Of a DNA stretch of 64,000 bases, positions 8,775 to 17,759 are shown piece after piece (the stretch's first letter is position 1; each line of letters begins with the position of its first letter). The notes below the pieces were generated by a model. The model searched no databases. It had not been told where the DNA came from and saw only the letters and a list, made by a program, of their open reading frames with translations. The stretch spans positions 1,612,001 to 1,676,000 of the forward strand of contig NZ_SMTG01000002.1 of the NCBI RefSeq assembly GCF_004358165.1, written 5' to 3'. This stretch comes from Luteimonas terrae. GTDB lineage: Bacteria; Pseudomonadota; Gammaproteobacteria; Xanthomonadales; Xanthomonadaceae. A program made the position numbers and the translations under genes.

Positions 8775-10667
8775 TCAGTGCGGCAACTGCTCGAGCGTCG
8801 GCGGCAGCGGGCAATGCAGCACGCCGCAGATCGTCCGCAGCAGTTCCGACTCGGCCACGCTGATCCGACCGTCGTGGCTGACCGCGGCCGTGATCGCCTC
8901 GACCATGACCTGTTTGGCCAGCGGGTCCAGTGCGTCCAGCGGTTCCCAGACCGCATCGAGCGCCTGCACACCGCCGGCGGGCGGCGCGTAGGGCAGATGG
9001 TCGCGCGGCAGCACGCGCTGCATGCCGGCGAGATACGCATGCTGCGCGGCCGCGCGATCGCCCGGATTGCCGGCCTGCGCGACCACGGCCAGCAACGTCG
9101 CGAATTCCTGCTTCACGTTGCCCGGCTTGCGACGCCCGAAACGGATGTAGCGCGCGGGATCGAGCGCCTCGCGCAGCTGCACCTCCAGCAGACGTCCCAG
9201 GCAGTACTCGAACAACGAGACCTGGTCGTCGGCGTGGACCACCGCGTGCACGGTGTCGAGGAAGCTTTCCAGCTGCGGGCGCGGGCGCCGGCGCAGCACC
9301 GGGAACGCCAGCGCGGCCAGGGGCATGCGCAGCATCGGATGCAGATCCTGCAACTGCGTCTCGCGCAGCTGCGCGGCGTGGTCTGCAGCGGCTGCACCCA
9401 GGCGCGCGGCGATCTCGACCTGCTGTCGTCTGCGCACCGTGGCATCGTCATCCAGCAGCAGACCGAGGATCAGCGGCATGGCCGCTTCGCGGTGCGTGGC
9501 GATGTCGTGCAGCGGCTCACTGATCGCAGCCACCACCGCGTGTGCGCGCTGGTAATCGTCGTCGTGCGGATGCGCCACCTGGGCGGCGACCATCGGCGGT
9601 GTCACTGCCAGCGCGCGGTCGACCTGCGGTAGCGCCTCGCCCGGCGCAACCAGACCCAGCGCGATGTCTTCCTGCAGGCCGTCGGGCGGGTTCGCCAGCC
9701 ACTGCGCCTGCAGGCGCGACAGATGTTCGGGCCGGAAACCCGGCTCCAGCGCCTGGATGCGCTGCAGCAGCGGCGGATGCGTGGCGAACAGACCGCGCAG
9801 GCCGGCGCCGTCACCGAACAGCATGTGGCTGACTTCCTCGGCATCCTCGCGATGGGCGAGCCGCGAGCCGCCGTCGAGTCCGCCGATCTTCTTCAGCGCA
9901 CCGGCGATGCCCGCGGTCTGGCGGGTGAACTGCACCGCCGATGCGTCGGCCAGCACCTCGCGCGAGCGGCTGACGCCGGCCTTGATCATGCGACCGAAGA
10001 ACATGCCCAGGCTGCCGACCGACATCGCCGCGATCGCCCCCACGACCACCATGATGGTCGCGCTGTTCCGGAAGCCGCGGCCGTGCAGCAGGATCTTGCG
10101 GCCGATGATGCCGATCATCAGGATGCCGAACAGCACACCGATCAGCCGGACATTGAGCCGCATGTCGCCATTGAGGATATGGCTGAACTCGTGCGCCACG
10201 ACGCCCTGTAGCTCGTCGCGATTGAGCCGGTCGAGCGCGCCGCGGGTCACCGCGACGACGGCATCCGACGTCGAATAGCCCGCGGCGAAGGCGTTGATGC
10301 CCGCTTCCTGCTCGAGCACGTAGATCTTTGGCACCGGCACGCCGGACGCGATGGACATCTCCTCGACCACGTTGCGCAACCGGCGCAGCTGCGGATCGCG
10401 CGTGTCCTCGGCCACCGGCACGCCGCCGAGCTGCTGCGCGACCGGCTCGCCGCCACCGCGCAGCGAGGCGATGCGGAACAGCGAGCCGATGCCGATCACC
10501 GCCAGCGCGACGACGGTCGAGGCGAGCAACGCGCCGGGACGCGGCCCGATGACCAGCAGCACCATCAGGTCGACCGCGACGACGATCGCCAGCACCGCCA
10601 GCGCGAACAGCACGATTAGCCGCGAGCTGCTGCGTCGCGCCCGGGCCTGACGTTCGAAGAAGTTCAT
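8775..10667 (-). CDS. M48 family zinc metallopeptidase with long C-terminal extension
   Basis: The 630-residue protein has two N-terminal membrane helices (about residues 17-40 and 46-66) followed by an M48 metallopeptidase domain. The zinc site HEFSH is at residues 159-163 and is followed by GDMRLN. HtpX-like M48 enzymes are about 290-300 residues, so this one carries an extra 330 residues. The last 120 of these look helical and TerB-like (HADDQVSLFEYCLGRLLEV and SHDGRISVAESELLRTI). It lies 50 bp downstream of lemA, and LemA-M48 pairs are a recurrent arrangement in bacteria. A role in membrane protein quality control is inferred from the family. Confidence 0.88.
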   Translation of the reverse strand: MNFFERQARARRSSSRLIVLFALAVLAIVVAVDLMVLLVIGPRPGALLASTVVALAVIGIGSLFRIASLRGGGEPVAQQLGGVPVAEDTRDPQLRRLRNVVEEMSIASGVPVPKIYVLEQEAGINAFAAGYSTSDAVVAVTRGALDRLNRDELQGVVAHEFSHILNGDMRLNVRLIGVLFGILMIGIIGRKILLHGRGFRNSATIMVVVGAIAAMSVGSLGMFFGRMIKAGVSRSREVLADASAVQFTRQTAGIAGALKKIGGLDGGSRLAHREDAEEVSHMLFGDGAGLRGLFATHPPLLQRIQALEPGFRPEHLSRLQAQWLANPPDGLQEDIALGLVAPGEALPQVDRALAVTPPMVAAQVAHPHDDDYQRAHAVVAAISEPLHDIATHREAAMPLILGLLLDDDATVRRRQQVEIAARLGAAAADHAAQLRETQLQDLHPMLRMPLAALAFPVLRRRPRPQLESFLDTVHAVVHADDQVSLFEYCLGRLLEVQLREALDPARYIRFGRRKPGNVKQEFATLLAVVAQAGNPGDRAAAQHAYLAGMQRVLPRDHLPYAPPAGGVQALDAVWEPLDALDPLAKQVMVEAITAAVSHDGRISVAESELLRTICGVLHCPLPPTLEQLPH

Positions 10668-10717
10668 CGCGGACAGTCCCGGTCAGGCGCGTTCGGCAAA
10701 ACGCGCGGACGCCAGGA

Positions 10718-11323
10718 TCAGAACGACACCTTCGGGACGTCGCGCACTTCGGCGCGGTCTGCCGGAATGTCCAGCAGCGCGGCTTCCTTGAAGTTGAACA
10801 TCCCGGCCAGCACGCTCGACGGGAACACCTCGCGCTTGTTGTTGTAGGCCATGACCGAGTCGTTGTAGGCCTGACGCGCGAACGCAACCTTGTTCTCGGT
10901 GCTGGTCAGCTCTTCGGTGAGCTGCATCATGTTCTGGCTGGCCTTGAGGTCCGGATAGGCCTCCGACACCGCGAGCAGTCGGCCCAGCGCGCTGTTGAGC
11001 GCACCCTGCGATTGCGCCAGCTGCGCCATCGCCGCGGCATCGCCGGGATCGGCCTTGGCCGCCGACAGACCGGCCTGGGCGAGAGTGCGTGCCTGCGTCA
11101 CCGCTTCGAGCGTCTCGCGCTCGTGCTGCATGTAGCCCTTGACCGTCTCGACGAGGTTGGGAATCAGGTCGAAGCGACGCTGCAGCTGCACATCGATCTG
11201 CGCAAACGCGTTCTTGTAAGCGTTGCGGGCGGTGATCAGCCCGTTGTAGATGCCGACGCCCCACAACGCCAAGCCGCCGACGACGACCAGGAACAAAACC
11301 AGCAGGATCAACGCGCTACCCAT
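10718..11323 (-). CDS. lemA: LemA family protein
   Basis: This 201-residue protein has one N-terminal membrane helix (residues 5-25) followed by a helical coiled domain with the family hallmark YNGLITARNAYKNAFAQIDV and RRFDLIPNLVETVKGY near residues 28-66. LemA proteins are membrane-anchored with the bulk of the chain outside or in the periplasm, and their biochemical role is not settled. The gene leads the lemA-M48 pair. It starts 84 bp from the start of the divergent serine hydrolase gene, so the two share an upstream region. Confidence 0.93.
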   Translation of the reverse strand: MGSALILLVLFLVVVGGLALWGVGIYNGLITARNAYKNAFAQIDVQLQRRFDLIPNLVETVKGYMQHERETLEAVTQARTLAQAGLSAAKADPGDAAAMAQLAQSQGALNSALGRLLAVSEAYPDLKASQNMMQLTEELTSTENKVAFARQAYNDSVMAYNNKREVFPSSVLAGMFNFKEAALLDIPADRAEVRDVPKVSF

Positions 11324-11407
11324 CGAACTTCCCCTTGTTCATGCAATCCAGGATGCAGGCGCTATCATCGCCCCCAGCACCAGAAGCATACGCAGGGGGC
11401 AGCGCCG

Positions 11408-12823
11408 ATGAAAAGCCGACATCCATTGCGCCGGCCGCTCGTCCGGCTTGGTCTGATCGGCCTGCTGATGCCTGCCGCGCTCGGCACGGCCGCGCAGTCG
11501 CCGACCTCCGCGGACGTCGTCGAGAACGAGGGCGAGGACGACATCGCGGCCATCGTGCCGCTCGACGAACACCCCGCCGTCGTCAGCCGCGAGGACGCGG
11601 TCAAACCACAGCCGATGGTGCCCGGCCAGACGCGACCGCTGGCGTCCACGTTCGACGTCACCCTGCTCGAAGCGATGGCCCAGGACCTGGTCGCCAACCA
11701 GCGCGTGCCCGGCCTGGCGATGGCCATCGTGCACAAGGGCCAGGTGCTCAGCGCGCGCGGATACGGCATCACCGACGTCAAGGCGGCCGAGCCCGTCGAC
11801 GCGCACACCGTGTTCCGACTCGCGTCGCTGTCGAAGTCCTTCGCCGGCACCGTGACCGGCATGCTGGTGTCCGAAGGCGCATTGCGCTGGGACAGCCACG
11901 TCGTCGATTACCTGCCGTCGCTGCGGTTTTCCGACCCGTCCGCCGCGCAGCAGCTCACCGTCGCCGACGTGCTGAGCCACCGCGTGGGCATCGGTCGCAA
12001 CGCCTACGACCGCGACATCGAGCGCAACGCCGACTATCACGATCTGGTGCAGCGCCTGTCGGCCCTGCCGATGACCTGCCAGCCGGGCAATTGCTACGCC
12101 TACCAGAACGTCGCCTTCAGCCTGGTCGGCGACGTGGTGTTCGCGACGTCCGGCCAGTTCTACAGCGAGGCCGTCTCGCGCCGGATCTTCAAACCGCTGG
12201 GCATGAACGATGCGAGCTACGGGCTCGAAGGCATCCAGGCCAGCACCCGCTGGGCCAAGCCGCACGTGCGCGCCGGCGGTGGCTGGACCTCGTTGATGCC
12301 CAAGCCGACCTATTACCGCCTGGCACCGGCCGCGGGCGTCAACGCCAGCATCAGCGACATGGCGCAGTGGCTGGTCGCGCAGACCGGCCATCGCCCCGAC
12401 GTCTTGCCCGCGCCGCTGCTGGCGACGCTGCAGGCGCCGATCGTCGGCACGCCGCCGGAGATGCGCAATTCCTCCTGGCGTCGCGACCGTCTCGATGCCG
12501 CGGGCTACGGCCTGGGCTGGCGCGTCTACGACTACGCCGGCGAGCGCGTGGTGTTCCATGGTGGCGCGGTGCAGGGCTACCGGGGCCTGATGGCGATGAT
12601 CCCGGGGCGCGACTTCGGCATGGTCGTGCTGTGGAACAGCGAGAGCAGCCTGCCTTCGGGCATGTTGCCGACGATCCTCGACCGCGCGATCGGCCTGCCG
12701 CCGCAGCGCTGGCTGGACGTCGATCCCAACCTCGAAACGCTGCATGCCCAGCGTTCGCACGCACCGGCAGTGCCGTCGTCGGGCGGCAGCACGTCACAGC
12801 GGGCGGCGGCGACGCCGGAGTGA
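11408..12823 (+). CDS. secreted beta-lactamase-fold serine hydrolase
   Basis: This 471-residue protein belongs to the class C beta-lactamase/DD-peptidase/esterase superfamily. It has an N-terminal signal peptide (about residues 1-32) and an acidic linker. The catalytic SxxK is in LASLSKSF near residue 141, YxN in CYAYQN near residue 237, and the third motif is HGG in VVFHGGAVQGYRG near residue 385. The start at 11408 was chosen because it opens the signal peptide. The family includes esterases and peptidases acting on D-amino acid peptides as well as true beta-lactamases, so antibiotic hydrolysis should not be assumed. Periplasmic location is inferred. Confidence 0.85.
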   Translation: MKSRHPLRRPLVRLGLIGLLMPAALGTAAQSPTSADVVENEGEDDIAAIVPLDEHPAVVSREDAVKPQPMVPGQTRPLASTFDVTLLEAMAQDLVANQRVPGLAMAIVHKGQVLSARGYGITDVKAAEPVDAHTVFRLASLSKSFAGTVTGMLVSEGALRWDSHVVDYLPSLRFSDPSAAQQLTVADVLSHRVGIGRNAYDRDIERNADYHDLVQRLSALPMTCQPGNCYAYQNVAFSLVGDVVFATSGQFYSEAVSRRIFKPLGMNDASYGLEGIQASTRWAKPHVRAGGGWTSLMPKPTYYRLAPAAGVNASISDMAQWLVAQTGHRPDVLPAPLLATLQAPIVGTPPEMRNSSWRRDRLDAAGYGLGWRVYDYAGERVVFHGGAVQGYRGLMAMIPGRDFGMVVLWNSESSLPSGMLPTILDRAIGLPPQRWLDVDPNLETLHAQRSHAPAVPSSGGSTSQRAAATPE

Positions 12824-13021
12824 AGCGCCGCGCCTGACGGCGCGCGTGTGCTTCCGGTTTCTGAGTGGCCAACCGGCCCGGTGTTCGACGCCGGCAGGCT
12901 GCGGGCTCCGCTGCTTCCGTCTCCTGCGAAGGGTTGCGATGCAGCCACCGTGCACTGACCCCAATGGCGTCAGGTCGGGCACCCCTGTCGAGGCCCGAGC
13001 TGCGCCGGCAGAAACAACCGG

Positions 13022-13062
13022 CAAAAAAAACGCCTCCTCCGCCTGGGCACGCGGAGGAAGCG
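13022..13062 (-). terminator. intrinsic terminator of the histone H1-like gene
   Basis: Read on the minus strand, a 12-bp stem (arm GCGGAGGAGGCG) with an 8-base loop is followed by eight T residues (A-run at 13023-13030 on the plus strand). It lies 25 bp beyond the stop of the histone H1-like gene. Confidence 0.85.
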
Positions 13063-13087
13063 CTTTCGGTGACGCGAACGCGTGACG

Positions 13088-13609
13088 TCAGATCAGCGGG
13101 GTCGGCATCTGCGGGATCACGACCGGCGCGGACTTCTTGCTCGCACGCTTGGCCGGCGCACGCTTCTTGGCGGCCTTCTTGGTCGCGGTCTTCTTGGTTG
13201 CAGCCTTCTTGCCCGCAGCCTTCTTGGTCGCCTTCTTGGCGGTCGACTTCTTGGCGGTCTTCTTCGCTGCAGTCTTCTTGGTCGCAGCCTTCTTGGTCGC
13301 CTTCTTCGCAGTCTTCTTGGCAGTCGACTTCTTGGCGGCCTTCTTGGTTGCGGTCTTCTTGGTCGCCTTCTTCGCGGTCTTCTTGGCCGTCGACTTCTTG
13401 GCGGTCTTCTTGGCGGCGACCTTCTTCTTCGCAGCCTTCTTGGTGGTCTTCTTGGCCGGCGACTTCTTCGCGACCTTGGCGACCTTCTTCGCAGCCTTCT
13501 TCACTGCCTTCTTGACCTTGCTCACGGCCTTCTTGGCAGCGGATTTCTTTGCGGTCTTCTTGGTCGCCTTTTTCGCAGGCGCCTTCTTTGCAGCTTTCTT
13601 GGTGGCCAT
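13088..13609 (-). CDS. histone H1-like Lys/Ala-repeat DNA-binding protein
   Basis: The 173-residue protein is almost entirely lysine, alanine, threonine and serine, arranged in imperfect AAKKT/KKAAKK-type repeats (MATKKAAKKAPAKKATKKTA at the start). Such proteins resemble the C-terminal domain of eukaryotic histone H1 and the AlgP-like and Hc1-like proteins of bacteria; they bind DNA without sequence specificity and help condense the nucleoid. The C-terminal 30 residues (KKSAPVVIPQMPTPLI) break the repeat. Length is expected to vary between strains because the DNA repeat can expand or contract. A well-placed intrinsic terminator follows; an unusually long untranslated stretch precedes it. Confidence 0.85.
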   Translation of the reverse strand: MATKKAAKKAPAKKATKKTAKKSAAKKAVSKVKKAVKKAAKKVAKVAKKSPAKKTTKKAAKKKVAAKKTAKKSTAKKTAKKATKKTATKKAAKKSTAKKTAKKATKKAATKKTAAKKTAKKSTAKKATKKAAGKKAATKKTATKKAAKKRAPAKRASKKSAPVVIPQMPTPLI

Positions 13610-14392
13610 GGGATGACTCTCCTCGTCAGTGGACTTGCATGTACAGCGGCCCAGTTCTCAAACGGCACGCGGGAGTCGGACCCGCGCACACCCGCCGACG
13701 CGCACCGCGCATCGGACCGGATTCGATAGGGTGGGTCGTCGACTGCACGACATCGCCCCGATGAAACGGAAGACCTGCACGCGCCACGTCGGTCGCGGAG
13801 GTCGGAATGAGGTGTGTGTGATTTCGCAGCGGAGACGATGCCCGCATCCACCTTATGATGTTCCTGGCGGAGGTCCGAGTTGTGCTGCGCGATGGTGTCG
13901 TGGCTCGACTCACTCGTTCTTGTGGCGGGCGTCTGTTGCCGCGAAACCTAATCACGGTTTTTTCCACTGTCAACAGGTCGTCGCATTTTTTTTCCGGGCG
14001 GTCCGACGCATGTGCCTGCACGTTCGCCGCGTCGCCGACATGCACACGCATCGACGCACTGCATGTCAACGCGCGCTGCGCGAACGACGCGTCATCGAAA
14101 CCCCATAAAACAAGGCAAGAATGCACGCGCGCGTTTCCGCATCGTGCGTCCGCATGCAGCGCGCGCGTGCACGCCGGACGTGGTGAAAACAGGATCACCC
14201 ACCCGACCGCAACGTAAATCCGACCGTGCCGGTGCGCGCGCGTTTTCGCGGTTGCGGGATCGGTTTGCGCGAAAAATGCGCGGCGTCGGAACGACCTCGG
14301 CGCTCGTTCGCGCAGGCGTCGCGATGTCCGACGCGCTTCGACGACGACATGCGCACGCCGCTTCGAAGACACCCTCGCGCACTGTCCGCCCA
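13610..14392. other. 783-bp stretch without a credible gene
   Basis: Open frames here lack codon bias and recognisable protein sequence. The stretch is less uniformly GC-rich than its surroundings, with two T-tracts (13956-13963 and 13986-13993) and several alternating CG/CA runs. It holds a candidate promoter for the histone-like gene, which would give a leader of about 330 bases, and could encode a small RNA. I see no tRNA-like or riboswitch-like fold that I can name. Confidence 0.5.
13945..13973 (-). promoter_or_regulatory. candidate promoter for the histone H1-like gene
   Basis: On the minus strand a perfect TTGACA (-35, plus-strand positions 13968-13973) is followed after 17 bp by TAGGTT (13945-13950). 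The -10 is weak. If used, transcription would start about 330 bases upstream of the ATG at 13609. Confidence 0.3.
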
Positions 14393-14429
14393 AACGAAAA
14401 CCGGCGCGTTCCTTTCGGAACGCGCCGGT
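14393..14429 (-). terminator. intrinsic terminator of gcvH
   Basis: A 12-bp perfect stem (arms 14401-14412 and 14417-14428) with a 4-base loop is followed on the minus strand by TTTTCGTTTG, 30 bp after the gcvH stop. Confidence 0.85.
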
Positions 14430-14458
14430 CGATCGGACGCGACGGTCGCGTGACGACG

Positions 14459-14854
14459 TCAGCCTTCTTCGCCTTCGAGCAGCTCGGCGTAGTCGTCGGG
14501 CGCCAGCAGGTCGTTGAGCTGTTCGGGCTCACTGACTTCGAGTACGAACAACCAGCCTTCGCCGTAGGCATCTTCGTTAATCGTCTCGGGCTTGTCGGCC
14601 AGCGCCGCGTTGACGGCGGTGACCGTGCCCGACACCGGCGCATAGACGTCGGACGCAGCCTTGACCGACTCGACCACGGCCACGCCGTTGCCGGCCTGCA
14701 CGTCGTCGCCGACGGCCGGCAGTTCGACGTAGACCAGGTCGCCGAGCAGACCCTGCGCATGATCGGAAATGCCGACCGTGACCTTGCCGTCACCTTCGAC
14801 ACGGACCCACTCGTGGGACTTCAGAAACTTCAGGTCGCCTGGGATTTCGCTCAT
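14459..14854 (-). CDS. gcvH: glycine cleavage system H protein
   Basis: The 131-residue H protein is the lipoyl carrier that shuttles the aminomethyl group between the P, T and L proteins of glycine cleavage. The lipoylated lysine is in the conserved [15 protein letters not shown] segment at about residues 59-73. The start [17 protein letters not shown] at 14854 matches the family; an upstream in-frame ATG at 14872 would add six atypical residues. It follows gcvT by 70 bp on the same strand. The gcvP gene is not in this window. Confidence 0.96.
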   Translation of the reverse strand: MSEIPGDLKFLKSHEWVRVEGDGKVTVGISDHAQGLLGDLVYVELPAVGDDVQAGNGVAVVESVKAASDVYAPVSGTVTAVNAALADKPETINEDAYGEGWLFVLEVSEPEQLNDLLAPDDYAELLEGEEG

Positions 14855-14924
14855 GGTCGGCTCCGGGAACACGTTGGGGCGGGAAAGATGGCGCTAGTGT
14901 AACGACGATGCCGAGCGCCGCGCA

Positions 14925-16022
14925 TCAGACGCCATCGGCAGGCTGGCCGTTCCTGACGAACGGGAACTTCACCACGCGCACCGGCACCTGGCGACCGCGG
15001 ATGTCGACGGTGACCTCGCCCGGTTCGCCAGCCGGTACGCGCGCGAACGCGATCGCCTTGCCGATGGTCGGCGAGAACGTGCCCGAAAGGATTTCCCCGG
15101 CACCGTTCGCGGTGCTCACCGTCTGCCCGTGACGCAGCACGCCCTTGTCGTCCATCACCAGACCGATCATCTGGCGCGGTGCACCGGCGGCCTGCGACTC
15201 GAGCAGCGCACGCCCGTTGAAGGCGCGACCTTCGTCCAGCGCGACCGTCCAGCCGAGTGCGGCCTCGTACGGCGACACGGTCTCGTCCATGTCCTGGCCG
15301 TACAGCGCCAGGCCCGCTTCGAGGCGCAGCGTGTCGCGCGCACCGAGGCCGGCCGGCGCGACGCCCGCGGCCTGCAGTGCATGCCACAGCGCGACCGCGT
15401 GCGCCTCGCCGACGACGATCTCGAAGCCGTCCTCGCCGGTGTAGCCGGTGCGTGCGACGAACAGGTCGCCGTACGACGTGCCGGTCAGATCGGCAGCGGC
15501 GAAGCGACCGAGCCTGGCGACCTTCGCGGCATCGGCTTCGCCCAGCAGGTCGCCGACGATCTCGCGCGCCTTCGGTCCCTGCACCGCGATCATCGCCAGC
15601 TCCGGACGCTCGGTCACGGTGACTTCGAAACCTTCGGCCTGGGCAGCGATCCACGCCAGATCCTTCTCGCGCGTGGCGGCGTTGACGATCAGGCGGAACC
15701 AGTCGTCGGACATGAAGTAGACGATCAGGTCGTCGACGATGCCGCCCTCGAGGGTCAGCATGCAGGTGTAGAGCGCCTTGCCCGGCACCTTGAGCTTGTC
15801 GACGGAATTGGCGACCAGCTTGCGCAGGAAATCGCGGGTGCCCGCGCCGCGCAGGTCGACGACCGTCATGTGGCTGACGTCGAACATGCCGGCATCGCGG
15901 CGGACGTGGTGGTGTTCCTCGATCTGCGAGCCGTAGGCGACCGGCATGTCCCAGCCGCCGAAATCGACCATGCGCGCGCCGAGCGCGCGGTGGGCATCGT
16001 TGAGGATCGTCTTCTGCGTCAT
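14925..16022 (-). CDS. gcvT: glycine cleavage system T protein (aminomethyltransferase)
   Basis: The 365-residue tetrahydrofolate-dependent aminomethyltransferase releases ammonia from the H-protein-bound intermediate and forms 5,10-methylene-THF. The N-terminus ([20 protein letters not shown]) and the central [10 protein letters not shown] near residue 193 are typical, and length is normal. It is the first gene of the gcvT-gcvH unit. I looked for a glycine riboswitch in the 81 bp upstream and see none; that space is short and occupied by a hairpin that may end the nfeD transcript. Confidence 0.96.
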   Translation of the reverse strand: MTQKTILNDAHRALGARMVDFGGWDMPVAYGSQIEEHHHVRRDAGMFDVSHMTVVDLRGAGTRDFLRKLVANSVDKLKVPGKALYTCMLTLEGGIVDDLIVYFMSDDWFRLIVNAATREKDLAWIAAQAEGFEVTVTERPELAMIAVQGPKAREIVGDLLGEADAAKVARLGRFAAADLTGTSYGDLFVARTGYTGEDGFEIVVGEAHAVALWHALQAAGVAPAGLGARDTLRLEAGLALYGQDMDETVSPYEAALGWTVALDEGRAFNGRALLESQAAGAPRQMIGLVMDDKGVLRHGQTVSTANGAGEILSGTFSPTIGKAIAFARVPAGEPGEVTVDIRGRQVPVRVVKFPFVRNGQPADGV

Positions 16023-16062
16023 CTGGCCGGCTCGTTGCGGAAAGCCGGGATTATCGCAGGTG

Positions 16063-16082
16063 CCCGGGGCGTGCGCCCCGGG
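16063..16082 (-). terminator. GC hairpin between nfeD and gcvT
   Basis: CCCGGGGCG and its complement (16063-16071 with 16074-16082) can pair immediately after the nfeD stop. There is no U-tract, so termination is uncertain. Confidence 0.35.
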
Positions 16083-16103
16083 ACTTCGTGCGCAGGTGGA
16101 ACG

Positions 16104-16544
16104 TCAGGCCGCCTCGACGTGCAGGTTCACCCCGTCGGTGCCGACGATGCGCACCGGCGTGCCTGTCTCGAGGTCCGGACCTTCGACGACCCAGAACGCA
16201 TCGCCGATCTTGACCCGGCCGCGACCGGCGACGATGCCCTGCTCCAGCGGCACCACACGACCGACGTGCTGCTGCGCGCGCCGGTTGAGCAGCGGCTGGT
16301 CGCTCGGACGCGCGCGCTTGCGGAAGAACTTCTGGTAGATCAGCACCGACAGGAAGCTCAGCACGACGAACAGCGCGACCTGGGTCAGCAGGGTCAGGCC
16401 GGGCGCGAACAGCGCGACAAGGAACACCGCCGCGGCGGCGAATCCCATCCACAGCAGGAAGGCGCCCGGCGCGAGCGTCTCGGCCGCCATCAACAGCAAC
16501 GCCAGCGCACCCCAGCCGGCGACGTCCCAGCGCATCCAGTCCAT
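16104..16544 (-). CDS. NfeD family membrane protein
   Basis: This 146-residue protein has two to three membrane helices (residues 10-75) and a C-terminal OB-fold-like domain of about 60 residues, ending IVGTDGVNLHVEAA. That is the short NfeD form which partners SPFH/stomatin proteins. The gene begins two bases after the stop of the SPFH gene, so they form an operon of the YbbK-YbbL (QmcA) type. These pairs are thought to organise membrane microdomains and modulate membrane proteases. Confidence 0.88.
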   Translation of the reverse strand: MDWMRWDVAGWGALALLLMAAETLAPGAFLLWMGFAAAAVFLVALFAPGLTLLTQVALFVVLSFLSVLIYQKFFRKRARPSDQPLLNRRAQQHVGRVVPLEQGIVAGRGRVKIGDAFWVVEGPDLETGTPVRIVGTDGVNLHVEAA

Positions 16545-16546
16545 GC

Positions 16547-17512
16547 TCAGACTCCGGTCCGCGGACGCTGCTGCGGCGGCACCGGCGGCGGGTCCGACTT
16601 GTTCGACAGCGCCTCGCGCGCCAGTTCGCCGATGCCGGCGATCGAACCGATCAGGCCGCTGGTCTCCATCGGCATCAGCACGAACTTCTGGTTCGGGGCG
16701 GTGGCGAGCTTCTCGAACGCCTCCACATACTTCTGTGCGACGAAGTAGTTGATCGCCTGCACGTCACCCTCGGCGATCGCCGCCGAGACCATCTGCGTGG
16801 CCTTGGCCTCGGCCTCGGCCAGACGCTCGCGCGCTTCGGCCTCGCGGAACGCGGCTTCCTTCTGGCCTTCGGCCTGCAGGATCGCCGCCTGCTTGTCGCC
16901 CTCGGCGCGCAGGATCTCGGACTGCCGGTGGCCTTCGGCCTCAAGGATCACCGCGCGGCGGTCGCGCTCGGCCTTCATCTGCCGTGCCATCGAATCGACG
17001 AGGTCGCGCGGCGGCTGGATGTCGCGGATCTCGATGCGGGTGACCTTGATGCCCCAGGGATTGGTGGCGTGGTCGACCACGCTCAGCAGCTGCGCATTGA
17101 TGGTCTCGCGGTTGGACAGCGACTCGTCGAGATCCATCGAGCCGATCACGGTGCGGATGTTGGTCTGCACCAGCGCGATCGTCGCGATTTCGAGGTTCGA
17201 CACTTCGTACGCGGCCTTGGCGGCGTCGAGAACCTGGAAGAACACCACGCCGTCGACGCGCACGACCGCGTTGTCCTTGGTGATGACGTCCTGGCTGGGG
17301 ACATCGAGCACCTGCTCCATCATGTTGATCTTGCGGCCCACGCCGTAGACCACCGGCACCAGGAAGTGCAGGCCGGGGGTCAGCGTATGGGTGTACTTGC
17401 CGAAGCGCTCGACGGTCCACTCGAAACCCTGCGGCACCATGCGCACGGTCTTGAACAGCACGATGACGCCGGCCAGCGCCAGCACCACGGCCAGAAACAA
17501 TCCGGTTCCCAT
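16547..17512 (-). CDS. SPFH/stomatin-like protein (QmcA/paraslipin type)
   Basis: The 321-residue protein has one N-terminal membrane helix (residues 3-22) and an SPFH band-7 domain (about 25-190; KTVRMVPQGFEWTVERFGKY, then RKINMMEQVLDVPSQDVITK). A long charged helix rich in Ala, Glu and Arg (about 190-265) follows, of the sort that drives ring or cage assembly. The start at 17512 was chosen because the preceding in-frame sequence lacks protein character. It is coupled to nfeD downstream. The family forms membrane scaffolds around proteases such as FtsH. Confidence 0.9.
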   Translation of the reverse strand: MGTGLFLAVVLALAGVIVLFKTVRMVPQGFEWTVERFGKYTHTLTPGLHFLVPVVYGVGRKINMMEQVLDVPSQDVITKDNAVVRVDGVVFFQVLDAAKAAYEVSNLEIATIALVQTNIRTVIGSMDLDESLSNRETINAQLLSVVDHATNPWGIKVTRIEIRDIQPPRDLVDSMARQMKAERDRRAVILEAEGHRQSEILRAEGDKQAAILQAEGQKEAAFREAEARERLAEAEAKATQMVSAAIAEGDVQAINYFVAQKYVEAFEKLATAPNQKFVLMPMETSGLIGSIAGIGELAREALSNKSDPPPVPPQQRPRTGV

Positions 17513-17596
17513 TCTTCGCTCCCTGTCTGCGGGCGGCCGATGCCGCTGGCTTCGAGTATAGGCGCTGGGGCTTTCCGTCCGCAGACCGGCACGGGC

Positions 17597-17745
17597 CCTT
17601 CTCCGTGCACGGGGAGGTTGGGTTGGGCAAGCGCTCGAGCCGCGGATGCGCCGGATACGCGCTGCCCACAATCGCGCCCGGGATCAATGCTCCGGAGTCT
17701 GGAAGTTCGCCCCCACCCAACCCTCCCCCGCGTGCGGGGGAGGGC
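17597..17745. repeat. pair of inverted REP-like elements
   Basis: Two related GC-rich sequences in opposite orientation lie between the SPFH and DUF6607 genes: 17597-17627 (ends GGGGAGGTTGGGTTGGG) and 17711-17745 (starts CCCCACCCAACCCTCCCCC). The second contains a 9-bp stem-loop, CCCTCCCCC with GGGGGAGGG. Sequences of the form CCCAACCCTCCCCC plus hairpin are dispersed in many Xanthomonadaceae genomes. The paired arrangement resembles a REP doublet and may also act as a transcription barrier. Confidence 0.6.
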
Positions 17746-17759
17746 TCGATGCACCGGCC

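Noticed and set aside
13088..13609. CRISPR-like or satellite repeat
   Set aside because: The short repeats are codons of the Lys/Ala-rich histone H1-like protein, without spacers of constant length.
16023..16103. Glycine riboswitch before gcvT
   Set aside because: Only 81 bp are available and no tandem aptamer core is visible.
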